This document shows, piece by piece, positions 35,886-50,172 of a stretch of DNA of 64,000 nt. The translations under genes were made by a program, and so were the position numbers. The notes beneath the pieces are model-generated. The model ran no database searches, had not been told where the DNA came from, and saw nothing but the letters and a program-made list of their open reading frames with translations. The first letter of the stretch is position 1. Each line of letters opens with the position of its first letter. This DNA comes from Mycolicibacterium goodii (GTDB taxonomy: Bacteria; Actinomycetota; Actinomycetes; Mycobacteriales; Mycobacteriaceae): NCBI RefSeq assembly GCF_001187505.1, contig NZ_CP012150.1, positions 5,118,048-5,182,047 on the forward strand, in the 5' to 3' direction.

Positions 35886-37367
35886 TCAGTATTCGATGAG
35901 CCGGGTGACGTACGGGGTCATACCGCTGGTACGCACCGGCGAGACTTTGACGTGCGAGCCGGTATAGGGGGCCTCGAGCATCTGTCCGTTGCCGAGGTAC
36001 ATCGCGACGTGCTGGCTTGCGTTGGGGCCGTAGAAGATCATGTCGCCGCGGCGCATCTGTGACGACGGGACCTTGCGGCCCGCGTTGTACTGCGAGCCCG
36101 AGTAGTGGTCGAGCTTGATGCCGACGCCGGCGAACATGTAGAGCATGAGGCCCGAGCAGTCGAAGCCGACGGTGCCCGCGCCCGAGTCGATACCCCGGCT
36201 CGGGCCCGCCGCGTTGCCGCCGCCCCACGAGTACGGCACGCCCATCTGCGACATGCCGCGCCGGATCACGTATTCGACGGCCTCGCGACCGTAGACGCGC
36301 GGGATGGCGCCGTTGGTGAACCCCGTCGGCGTGGGCAGGATGCCGAGCTTCTGCAGGAACGACCGGCCCATGTCCGCGGTCGCCTGCGCCGAGGTCGACA
36401 TGATGCCGAGGACGGAGTTGATGATCGCGATGGGGTCGCCGCTGACGAAGGCGCTCGGGATGGCGGGCAGTGTGGGGTCCCACACCGTGTCCCAGTTCTG
36501 GCCGGACGGCGCGGGCCCCGCCGGCGCCCGGTCCCAGTCCCCCGCCGCCGGTTGCGGATTCGGCTGCGCGGCGGGTGCCGGTGCGCCCGGCGCCGCCGCA
36601 GGCGCTGCCGCCGGTGCGGTGCCCGTGGGCGCCCTCGTGGGTGCGCTCGTGGTTGCCGACGCCTTGCGGACCTGGTCGAGCCGGGCCTGCGCGGCCGCCC
36701 GTTCGGCGGCCAGGCGTTCCAGCTCGCCCTGCTGGGCGGTGAACGTCTGCTGGGCCTGCTTGAGCGCGTCGACGGCGTTGTCCTGGCTGCCCTCGGCATC
36801 CCGCGCGGCCTGATCGGCCTTCTCCTTGGCCAGGCGTGCCGCGGATTCCCGGTTCACCTGTTCGGTGCGGGCGCGCTGCAGTTTGGCCATGATCTGCTGC
36901 GAGCCGGCGATGAGCGCCTGACCGGTGGCGGCGGTGTCGACGATGTCCGACGGATCCGATGCGGTGAGATACGAACGCGACGGCCCGTGGATGTAGGTGG
37001 CCGCCGCGAACGAGTCGAACCGCTCCTGCGCGGCCGCGATCGCCGCGTTGGCGTCGGCGACGCCGCGCTTGCTGGCCTCCAGTTCGCGCTGGGCGGCCGC
37101 CGCGGCGTCGCGCGCGGCCTGCACGTCGACGATGGCCTTGTTGACCGTCTCCTGCTGCGCCTGGATCGCCGCACCGAGTTCCTGCAGCTTCTGGTCGGCG
37201 GAGGCGACCGCGGCGACGAGCGTGGCGAGGTTGTCGGGATCGGCCGGTTCGGCGGCCGCGGGGCCACCGCCGTACAGCGCCGTTGCCAGAAGCATCCCGA
37301 CGACGAGTGGGACGGCGCACACGCGACCGTACAGACGGGTCGCGGAGGCGCGGACGTTACGTCTCAT
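35886..37367 (-). CDS. ripA: NlpC/P60 peptidoglycan endopeptidase RipA
   Basis: A 493-residue secreted peptidoglycan hydrolase needed for daughter-cell separation. A signal peptide (about 1-40) precedes a long coiled-coil inhibitory region (about 45-245), an alanine/proline-rich linker (about 255-300), and the NlpC/P60 domain with C404 (VGFDCSG) and H453 (SQHVAMY). It acts in the periplasm or septum with resuscitation-promoting factors. The ATG at 37367 gives MRRNVRASATRLYGRV. An AT-rich palindromic region lies upstream; MtrA control of ripA is reported in mycobacteria. Confidence 0.95.
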   Translation of the reverse strand: MRRNVRASATRLYGRVCAVPLVVGMLLATALYGGGPAAAEPADPDNLATLVAAVASADQKLQELGAAIQAQQETVNKAIVDVQAARDAAAAAQRELEASKRGVADANAAIAAAQERFDSFAAATYIHGPSRSYLTASDPSDIVDTAATGQALIAGSQQIMAKLQRARTEQVNRESAARLAKEKADQAARDAEGSQDNAVDALKQAQQTFTAQQGELERLAAERAAAQARLDQVRKASATTSAPTRAPTGTAPAAAPAAAPGAPAPAAQPNPQPAAGDWDRAPAGPAPSGQNWDTVWDPTLPAIPSAFVSGDPIAIINSVLGIMSTSAQATADMGRSFLQKLGILPTPTGFTNGAIPRVYGREAVEYVIRRGMSQMGVPYSWGGGNAAGPSRGIDSGAGTVGFDCSGLMLYMFAGVGIKLDHYSGSQYNAGRKVPSSQMRRGDMIFYGPNASQHVAMYLGNGQMLEAPYTGSHVKVSPVRTSGMTPYVTRLIEY

Positions 37368-37572
37368 TCGACTAGGTCTCCTATGGCTCAGCCTCGGCCT
37401 ACCGGCAGATTTGCCAGGCACCTTGCGCAGAAGTCACACGAAGCACATCTACAACAAATGGCACCGAATGAACCGTACGTCACTACTGACGCTAAAGAAA
37501 CTTTAGTCACAAATTACAAAATTGTAATTGCGAATATCGTGACCAATTGGTGATATTCGGAGTTATTCCGAA
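37368..37572. promoter_or_regulatory. AT-rich ripA upstream region with nested palindromes
   Basis: This 205-base gap is strikingly AT-rich for the window. It holds AATTACAA-AA-TTGTAATT (37512-37529, perfect 8-base arms). It also holds CGAATATC (37531-37538) and GATATTCG (37552-37559) flanking the palindrome ACCAATTGGT (37542-37551). CGAAC-TAAT-GTTCG (37569-37582) overlaps the stop of the adjacent gene. These are likely regulator sites for ripA, but no single regulator can be named. Confidence 0.65.
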
Positions 37573-38175
37573 CTAATGTTCGATTGGCGCAGCGCCGCTT
37601 GCGGATTGGTCGTCGCGGTCGCCCGGAGCGGCCAATCCTTTGCTGCGGACCTGTAATACGCGCGTGAGCACCGCCGCGGCCGCGACCCCGAGGACAAGCA
37701 CGATCGTGAGCGTCATCCACGGGAAATCCGGCTTCTGGATCTCGGCGAGGAAATTGTTGGCCGACAGCACGGGATCGCCGGTCTTGGCGACATCCTGACC
37801 GGCCTCCAAAGTCACCCGGTCGAATGTCGTGCTGTACGTACCGGCGAACGACGGGCTCAATGCCAGCACGGTTGCCCCGGGATTCTCCTGCGCCACCTCC
37901 GTGGCGATGTCCCGAAGCGGGGTGTCGATCGCGGGGTTGCGCGGCAACGCCACGATCTTGAGGTCGATGCCCTCCTGGCGCGCGTTGGCCACCACCTGCC
38001 GCAGACCCTCGACGGCCTCCGGCGGCGCGGCGACGCCGTCCTCACGCACATCGGCCTGGACGGCCGCCATGCACTTGGCGACCCCGTCCGGCTGTGCCGG
38101 GTCGATTCCGGCGACGTCGCACACCTCTACCGGGACGTAGGCCGGCAGGAACGGGATGACATGCGGTCCGGTCAC
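37573..38175 (-). CDS. Single-pass membrane protein of unknown function (Rv1476-like)
   Basis: About 200 residues. The N-terminal two thirds form a soluble alpha/beta domain (VTGPHVIPFLPAYVPVEVCDVAG, then NPAIDTPLRDIATEVAQENPGATVLALS). A C-terminal transmembrane helix (PWMTLTIVLVLGVAAAAVLT) and short charged tail follow. M. tuberculosis has an equivalent between ripA and acn. The start is uncertain: the GTG at 38175 follows TACCGT at leaderless spacing, while an ATG at 38232 would add 19 residues. Function unknown. Confidence 0.7.
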   Translation of the reverse strand: MTGPHVIPFLPAYVPVEVCDVAGIDPAQPDGVAKCMAAVQADVREDGVAAPPEAVEGLRQVVANARQEGIDLKIVALPRNPAIDTPLRDIATEVAQENPGATVLALSPSFAGTYSTTFDRVTLEAGQDVAKTGDPVLSANNFLAEIQKPDFPWMTLTIVLVLGVAAAAVLTRVLQVRSKGLAAPGDRDDQSASGAAPIEH

Positions 38176-41309
<3,134 letters not shown>

Positions 41310-41359
41310 TCTGCCGGAACCACGATTGGTGACACAGGTCGGTTGCGAGGAGTGATCAC

Positions 41360-41974
41360 GTGCCCCGGGTGACCGACGACCATCTGGCCGCGCGGCGCCG
41401 TCAGATCCTTGACGGCGCCCGCCGCTGCTTCGCCCAGTACGGCTACGAGAGCGCGACCGTGCGGCGGCTCGAGGACACCATCGGGCTGTCGCGCGGCGCG
41501 ATCTTCCACCACTTCAAGGACAAGGACACCTTGTTCTTCGAGCTGGCGCGGGAGGACGCCGAACGCATGGCCGAGGTCGCCGCGCGCGAGGGCCTCATCC
41601 AGGTGATGCGGGACCTGCTCGCGGCGCCCGAACAGTACGACTGGCTGGCCACCAGGCTGGAGATCGCGCGAAAACTCCGCAACGATCCCGATTTTCACCG
41701 CGGCTGGGCCGAGCGCTCGGCGGAGCTGACGGCAGCCACCACCGAACGCCTGCGGCGGCAGAAGCAGGCCGGCCGCTTGCGCGACGACGTGCCGAGCGCC
41801 GTGTTGCACATCTATCTCGACGTGGTGCTCGACGGCCTGGTGGCCCGCCTCGCCTCAGGCGAAGATCCCAAGAATCTCAGCGCTGTGCTCGACCTGGTCG
41901 AGGCCTCGGTGCGCCAACAACCCAAACCGGATCCGGGCGTCGCCGCCGGGTATCACTCATCCGAGGAACCCTGA
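41360..41974 (+). CDS. acnR: TetR-type aconitase repressor AcnR
   Basis: A 204-residue TetR regulator. The HTH region is RRQILDGARRCFAQYGYESATVRRLEDTIGLSRGAIFHHFKDKDTLFFELA (about 12-62), and the ligand-binding half is helical. The GTG at 41360 has GAGGAG seven bases upstream. Position behind acn, and an AcnR-type operator in the acn promoter, support orthology to corynebacterial AcnR. Citrate or a related effector is known from that family; it is not visible in the sequence. Confidence 0.92.
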   Translation: MPRVTDDHLAARRRQILDGARRCFAQYGYESATVRRLEDTIGLSRGAIFHHFKDKDTLFFELAREDAERMAEVAAREGLIQVMRDLLAAPEQYDWLATRLEIARKLRNDPDFHRGWAERSAELTAATTERLRRQKQAGRLRDDVPSAVLHIYLDVVLDGLVARLASGEDPKNLSAVLDLVEASVRQQPKPDPGVAAGYHSSEEP

Positions 41975-42011
41975 CGCCGACCCGAATCGGTTTCCCCCCA
42001 ACACAACCTGC

Positions 42012-42206
42012 TCAGGCCCGCTGCTTGCTCCGATGGTTCGGGCCGCCGCGGCTACGCATCGCGGTACCCGATTCCCGCAGCAAGCTGTGAATGGAGCCGT
42101 AAGAACGGCCGGTCCTCGCAACGAGCGAACGGATACTCGCCCCGTCCTCGTAAGCGCGTCGCAGCTCGGTCAGCAGCTCATCTCGGTTCGAATACGAATC
42201 CTTCAT
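42012..42206 (-). CDS. Tiny helix-turn-helix protein (Rv1473A-like)
   Basis: A 64-residue basic protein with one compact HTH: NRDELLTELRRAYEDGASIRSLVARTGRSYGSIHSLLRESG, followed by the basic tail TAMRSRGGPNHRSKQRA. M. tuberculosis has an equivalent small gene next to the ABC-F gene. A strong GGAGG lies four bases before the ATG at 42206, and TACTCT (42248-42243) is a candidate -10. It may be a nucleoid-associated or regulatory protein; targets are unknown. Confidence 0.82.
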   Translation of the reverse strand: MKDSYSNRDELLTELRRAYEDGASIRSLVARTGRSYGSIHSLLRESGTAMRSRGGPNHRSKQRA

Positions 42207-42335
42207 GACACCTCCCCGCTTTCGATCTCCCGACGCATACCCAGAGTAGGAACCCGTCACACCCGCGCGGCGTGAATTGTTCAACGAATCAGTATTTACG
42301 CGTCCGAAAATCCGGAGTGGCCCTGCGCTTTCCGA

Positions 42336-43964
<1,629 letters not shown>

Positions 43965-43970
43965 GCAGAT

Positions 43971-44062
43971 ACTCCTGAAAAAAATGAGGGCAGGGCCGAA
44001 CCCGTACGGTGGGTGGCTGGTGAAAGGCTAGTTGCTGGTGCCGGGGTGAAGCCAATTGATTT
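43971..44062 (-). promoter_or_regulatory. WhiB7-like promoter and T-tract leader of the ABC-F gene
   Basis: On the minus strand AAATCAA (44062-44056) directly precedes TTGGCT (-35, 44055-44050). TAGCCT (-10, 44030-44025) follows after 19 bases. An AT-rich block abutting the -35 is the hallmark of WhiB7-dependent promoters. The leader then carries a short GGG/CCC hairpin followed by seven T residues (43984-43978) and the AGGAG ribosome-binding site, which may attenuate expression; the hairpin is weak. Confidence 0.5.
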
Positions 44063-44070
44063 GACCGCGC

Positions 44071-44892
44071 TCACACGTCGTCGGTGAACCGCGGCGCCCG
44101 CTTCTCCTTGCGGGCCGCCACCGCTTCCTCGAAATTGTGGGTCAACAACCGCACATAGAGCTGCCCCAGCCCTTCGGCCTGCATGTGTGACTCCAGCGAT
44201 CCGGCGTCCAACCCGCTCCACAGGGTGCGCTTGGTCAACTCGGTGCCGGGCCGCGAGTACGCCGCGATGCGCGCGGCCATGTCGTAGCAGGTCGGCAGCA
44301 GGTCCTGGGCCGGGACCCGGCGCGAGACCAGGCCGATGCGTTCGGCCTCCTCGGCGTCGACGTCCCGACCGGTCAGCATGATCTCGAACGCGCGCGAGGA
44401 CCCGATGGCCCGCGGCAGCAGATAGCTCAACCCCAGCTCGCTGGCGGTGAGGCCGTTGTTGATGCCCGCGGCGCGGAAGTACGCGTCGACCGAGGCCACC
44501 CGGATGTCGGCGGCCAGCGCCAGGCACAGCCCGCCGCCGATGGCGGCGCCGTTGACGGCCGCGATGACCGGCTGGTGCAGCCGGCGCAACGCCAGGATGA
44601 CGTCGTCGAGCACCTCCATCGAGCGCAGCCCGAAGGCGGGGCGGGTCAGGCCGTCCACATGCGGCACCGAGCCTGCCGACTTGTGATCGGCACCGGAGGA
44701 GAATCCGGCGCCTGCACCGGTGAGCACCACGACGCGGACCTCGTTGTCGTAGGTGATCGAGTCCAGCGCGGACTTCAGCGGCACCATCACGTCGAACGCC
44801 ATCGAGTTCATCCGCTCGGGGCGGTTCAGCGTCACCAGCGCGACCCCGGGCCGCGGATGGTCCACCAGGACGAAGCCGTCACCATCGGTCAC
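44071..44892 (-). CDS. echA12: Enoyl-CoA hydratase/isomerase family protein
   Basis: About 273 residues of the crotonase superfamily. The oxyanion-hole motifs are GAGAGFSSGADHKSAG and AAVNGAAIGGGLCLALAADIRVAS, and the later catalytic-region segment is GINNGLTASELGLSYLLPRAIG. It is close to M. tuberculosis EchA12 in sequence and place. The acyl-CoA substrate is not known. I prefer the GTG at 44892 because AGGG lies eight bases upstream; the GTG at 44901 would overlap that signal and a TAGGGT element. Confidence 0.9.
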   Translation of the reverse strand: MTDGDGFVLVDHPRPGVALVTLNRPERMNSMAFDVMVPLKSALDSITYDNEVRVVVLTGAGAGFSSGADHKSAGSVPHVDGLTRPAFGLRSMEVLDDVILALRRLHQPVIAAVNGAAIGGGLCLALAADIRVASVDAYFRAAGINNGLTASELGLSYLLPRAIGSSRAFEIMLTGRDVDAEEAERIGLVSRRVPAQDLLPTCYDMAARIAAYSRPGTELTKRTLWSGLDAGSLESHMQAEGLGQLYVRLLTHNFEEAVAARKEKRAPRFTDDV

Positions 44893-44916
44893 GGCTTGCA
44901 CCCTAGCGTGGGCTGA

Positions 44917-45279
44917 TCAGCCCTGGTTCTCTTCCTGGGCGGCGATGGCGGCGTCGATGTCGAACTCCTTGACCTTCTGCACCAGGTCCTCCAGCGCGGC
45001 CGGCGGCAGCGCCCCGGCCTGGTTGAAGACCAGCTTGCCCTTCTTGAAGGCCATCAGCGTCGGGATGGACCGGATGTCGGCCGCGGCGGCGAGCTGCTGC
45101 TCGGCCTCGGTGTCCACCTTGGCGTAGACGACGTCGGGATGCTTCTCCGACGACGCCGCGAACGTCGGGGCGAAGGCCTTGCACGGGCCGCACCAGGAGG
45201 CCCAGAAATCCACCAACACGATCTCGTTGTCGTTGATGGTGTCGTTGAACTCCGGTGCGGTGATGTCTCGGGTAGCCAT
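44917..45279 (-). CDS. Thioredoxin
   Basis: A 120-residue thioredoxin with the redox motif WCGPC (C30, C33) in VDFWASWCGPCKAF and the cis-proline loop RSIPTLMAFK. It reduces protein disulfides in the cytoplasm. GAGGAA precedes the ATG at 45279, and TACGCT about 50 bases upstream is a candidate -10. It corresponds to the thioredoxin called trxB1 beside echA12 in M. tuberculosis and precedes echA12 on the same strand. Confidence 0.93.
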   Translation of the reverse strand: MATRDITAPEFNDTINDNEIVLVDFWASWCGPCKAFAPTFAASSEKHPDVVYAKVDTEAEQQLAAAADIRSIPTLMAFKKGKLVFNQAGALPPAALEDLVQKVKEFDIDAAIAAQEENQG

Positions 45280-45410
45280 GTGTTCCTCAACGTTTCTTGT
45301 GGGCGGACTGTTCCTTTCCCGCGAGCGTAGGCGGCCGCTGCTGCCATTGCCGGAGTTCTCGGTCCACACGCCGGGCGGGCCGGTCCAGAGGAACCTGCGC
45401 CACCAGACAC

Positions 45411-45977
45411 TCAACCTGCGGGCCCGCCGCTCCCGATCAACTCCAGCGCCCGCTCGCGGGCACGATCGGCGTTGGCAAGCAGGCCGCCTCTGTGCCGGGG
45501 CCACCAGAACAGCTCGGCAGCCAGCAGCACGAGGTACACGCAGGAGGCGATCACCTCGCGGGTGGAGCCGAACGTCGCGTCCCACACCGCGGTCCCGATC
45601 GCGACGACCAGGACGAGCGGCACCACCCACCGGAACTGCCGGCCGGTCCGCGCAGCGTCGTGCATACCGTCGGCGTAGTCCACCACCGGACGCGCCAACC
45701 CTGTGTCGTCGATCCGTCCGCCGCATCGGGTCACGCTCGCGACCCGCACCCGCCGCGTACCGGTCAGCGCCGATGCGCCCGGCCAGTATCTGACCATCCG
45801 CCGACCGAGCCAGACGCCGTAGACCGCCGCGATGATGCCGAACACCGCCAGCCCGGCGAACCACAGACCGGAATCCAGCCACGCCAGCAGGCCGAGGAAG
45901 ATGCCGGCGCCCAGGCCGACCATGACGCCCCGGCTTAACGCACCGCCGCGCCACACGAAGGCGGGGACGGTGAGCAT
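45411..45977 (-). CDS. Membrane protein of unknown function
   Basis: A 188-residue protein with about four hydrophobic helices: two near the N-terminus (RGVMVGLGAGIFLGLLAWL and LWFAGLAVFGIIAAVYGVWLG) and two near the C-terminus (WVVPLVLVVAIGTAVW and EVIASCVYLVLLAAELFWW). A basic loop with GTRRVRVASVTRCGGRIDDT lies between them. I recognise no family. It sits between the suf operon and trx on the same strand but beyond a strong hairpin, so it is probably a separate unit. Confidence 0.65.
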   Translation of the reverse strand: MLTVPAFVWRGGALSRGVMVGLGAGIFLGLLAWLDSGLWFAGLAVFGIIAAVYGVWLGRRMVRYWPGASALTGTRRVRVASVTRCGGRIDDTGLARPVVDYADGMHDAARTGRQFRWVVPLVLVVAIGTAVWDATFGSTREVIASCVYLVLLAAELFWWPRHRGGLLANADRARERALELIGSGGPAG

Positions 45978-45989
45978 GGGCTCAGATTA

Positions 45990-46037
45990 GAAGGCGGGCC
46001 CTGGCTGCGATGCTGCATCGCGCTTACGCCCGCCTTC
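45990..46037. terminator. Nested hairpin after the suf operon
   Basis: GAAGGCGGGC (45990-45999) and GCCCGCCTTC (46028-46037) are perfect 10-base inverted arms. Inside them GCGATG-CTG-CATCGC (46007-46021) forms a second hairpin. The structure lies 50-97 bases past the sufT stop and is a likely transcription terminator, though without a U-tract. Confidence 0.7.
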
Positions 46038-46086
46038 GATGTCCGGAACGAGCGGCATGTGTCACCCGCCGGACGATGTCATGGAG

Positions 46087-46424
46087 CTAGACGGTGAAAC
46101 CGAGCGCCCGCAGCTGCTCGCGGCCGTCGTCGGTGATCTTGTCCGGTCCCCACGGCGGATTCCACACCCAGTTGATCCGCAGTTCGTCGACCAGACCGGC
46201 GCCCACCAGCGCGGTGCGCGACTGATCCTCGATGACGTCGGTGAGCGGGCAGGCAGCCGAGGTCAGCGTCATGTCGATCATCGCGACCTTGCCCGATTCG
46301 CCCTGCTCGACATTCATGCCGTACACCAGGCCAAGATCGACGACGTTGATGCCGAGTTCGGGATCGACGACGTCGCGCATTGCCTCTTCGATGTCGAAGA
46401 GCAGCTCTTCGGAAGCAGGCTGGC

Positions 46425-46428
<4 letters not shown>
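46087..46428 (-). CDS. sufT: SufT-type DUF59 iron-sulfur assembly protein
   Basis: A 113-residue MIP18/DUF59 protein: EEAMRDVVDPELGINVVDLGLVYGMNV, then MTLTSAACPLTDVIEDQ with the conserved cysteine, and WVWNPPWGPDKITDDGREQLRALGF. It helps deliver Fe-S clusters to client proteins. The ATG at 46428 overlaps the sufU stop by four bases (ATGA). Last gene of the suf operon. Confidence 0.93.
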
Positions 46429-48193
<1,765 letters not shown>

Positions 48194-48961
48194 TCAGGCT
48201 CCGACGGCTTGCGTGAAGCGCACGTATCCGTTCTGCTCGAGCTCGTCGGCGAGTTCCGGACCTGCCGATTCGACGATGCGCCCACCAACGAACACGTGGA
48301 CGAACTGCGGCTGGATGTAGCGCAGGATGCGGGTGTAGTGGGTGATCAGCAGCACGCCGCCGTGGGTGGCCTCGGCGTAGCGGTTGACCCCTTCGCTGAC
48401 CACGCGCAGCGCGTCGACGTCCAGGCCGGAGTCGGTCTCGTCGAGGATCGCGATCTTGGGCTTGAGCAGCGACAGCTGCAGGATCTCGTGGCGCTTCTTC
48501 TCACCGCCGGAGAAGCCCTCGTTGACGCTGCGCTCACCGAACGCCGGGTCGATGTCCAGGTCGTCCATGGCCGACTTGACCTCTTTGACCCAGTGCCGCA
48601 GCTTCGGGGCCTCTCCGCGCACCGCCGTCGCGGCCGTACGCAGGAAGTTCGACATCGACACCCCGGGGACCTCGACGGGGTACTGCATCGCCAGGAACAG
48701 CCCGGCGCGGGCCCGCTCGTCGATGCTCATGGCGAGCACGTCCTGCCCGTCGAGCGTGATCGAACCCGACGTGACGGTGTACTTGGGGTGCCCGGCCACC
48801 GCGTAGGACAGCGTGGACTTGCCCGACCCATTGGGGCCCATGAGGGCGTGGGTCTCCCCCGAGTTCACGGTCAGGTTGACGCCCTTGAGGATCGGGATCT
48901 CCTCGGTCCCCTCGGTGGCGGCCACGCTGACGTGGAGGTCCTTGATTTCCAGGGTGCTCAT
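48194..48961 (-). CDS. sufC: SufC ABC-type ATPase of the SufBCD complex
   Basis: A 255-residue ATPase. Walker A GPNGSGKST (42-50), signature FSGGEKKRHEILQ and Walker B IAILDETDSGLD are present. It powers Fe-S cluster assembly on SufB and SufD. The ATG overlaps the sufD stop by one base (TGATG). Confidence 0.97.
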   Translation of the reverse strand: MSTLEIKDLHVSVAATEGTEEIPILKGVNLTVNSGETHALMGPNGSGKSTLSYAVAGHPKYTVTSGSITLDGQDVLAMSIDERARAGLFLAMQYPVEVPGVSMSNFLRTAATAVRGEAPKLRHWVKEVKSAMDDLDIDPAFGERSVNEGFSGGEKKRHEILQLSLLKPKIAILDETDSGLDVDALRVVSEGVNRYAEATHGGVLLITHYTRILRYIQPQFVHVFVGGRIVESAGPELADELEQNGYVRFTQAVGA

Positions 48962-50172
48962 CAGTGCTTGATTCCTTCGGTTAGCTCAAGTTCGTGTTCG
49001 ATGGCCTCGGTGAGGCGGTCGCGGACGGCGGGCACGGCGATCTTCTGGATCAGCTCGCCGAAGAACCCGCGCACCACCAGACGGCGCGCCTGGTCCTCGG
49101 GAATGCCCCGGGCCCGCAGGTAGAACAGCTGCTCGTCGTCGAATCGGCCGGTGGCACTGGCGTGTCCGGCGCCGACGATCTCACCGGTCTCGATCTCCAG
49201 GTTGGGCACCGAATCGGCTCGCGCCCCGTCGGTGAGGACCAGGTTGCGGTTGACCTCGTAGGTGTCGGTACCCGACGCCTCGGCCCGGATCAGCACATCG
49301 CCGACCCACACGGTGTGGGTGTCGGGCTTGTCCGAGCCCGGATCGCCTTGCAGCGCACCCTTGTACGTCACATGCGAACGACAGTTCGGCTGGGCATGGT
49401 CGACCAGCAACCGCGATTCGAAGTGCTGTCCGTCGTCGGCGAAGTACAGGCCGAGCAGTTCGGCGTCGCCGCCGGGTGCGGTGAACCGCACGCGCCCGGT
49501 GAGCCGGGCGACGTCGCCGCCGAGGGTGACCGCGAAGTGGCGCAGCACCGCGTCCTTGCCCAGCGTGGCGTGGTGCATGCTGACGTGGACGGTGTCGTCG
49601 GCCCAGTCGGCGATCGACACCACCTTGAGCGTCGCGGCGTCGCCGACGACGAATTCGACGTTGTCGGCGTAGGTTCCGCTGCCGCGCTGGTCGATGACGA
49701 CGACGGCCTCGCCGAGTTCCTCGACCCGGATCTGCAGGTGCCCGTAGGCGGTGTTGCCCGCACCGGGACCGTCGATGGTGATCTCGATGGGCTCCTCGAC
49801 CTGCACATCACGGCCGACGGTCACGATCGTCGCGTTGCCGAACGACGAGAACGCCTGTGCCGCAACACGGTCGGCGGGCACGCCGCCCTGGCCGAGACGC
49901 TCGTCGCCACGCTGCACGGTCTCGACGGTGACGCCGGGCCGCTCGCTGACCTCGATGAGCGCGCTGCCGGTCGCCTTGCCGTCGGCACCGGCGGTGCCGT
50001 TGTGCAGGCCGCGCAGCCGGCGCAGCGGCGTGAACCGCCAGATCTCGTCGCGGCCGTGCGGTACCTCGAACGCATCGACCTCGAAGGAGGTGAAGATCTC
50101 ACCCTTGTTCAGGTTGAGCACCGAGCCGTGCTTGGCGGTGCCCTCGGACGCCTGTGTGAGTTGCGAAGCCAC
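48961..50172 (-). CDS. sufD: SufD scaffold protein of the SufBCD complex
   Basis: A 403-residue beta-helix protein. Landmarks are GRDEIWRFTPLRRLRGLHNG, a core with RGSGTYADNVEFVVGDAATLKVVS, HFAVTLGGDVARLTGRVRF, and the C-terminal GIPEDQARRLVVRGFFGELI. The GTG at 50172 overlaps the sufB stop by one base (TAGTG), which decides the start. Confidence 0.94.
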   Translation of the reverse strand: MASQLTQASEGTAKHGSVLNLNKGEIFTSFEVDAFEVPHGRDEIWRFTPLRRLRGLHNGTAGADGKATGSALIEVSERPGVTVETVQRGDERLGQGGVPADRVAAQAFSSFGNATIVTVGRDVQVEEPIEITIDGPGAGNTAYGHLQIRVEELGEAVVVIDQRGSGTYADNVEFVVGDAATLKVVSIADWADDTVHVSMHHATLGKDAVLRHFAVTLGGDVARLTGRVRFTAPGGDAELLGLYFADDGQHFESRLLVDHAQPNCRSHVTYKGALQGDPGSDKPDTHTVWVGDVLIRAEASGTDTYEVNRNLVLTDGARADSVPNLEIETGEIVGAGHASATGRFDDEQLFYLRARGIPEDQARRLVVRGFFGELIQKIAVPAVRDRLTEAIEHELELTEGIKH

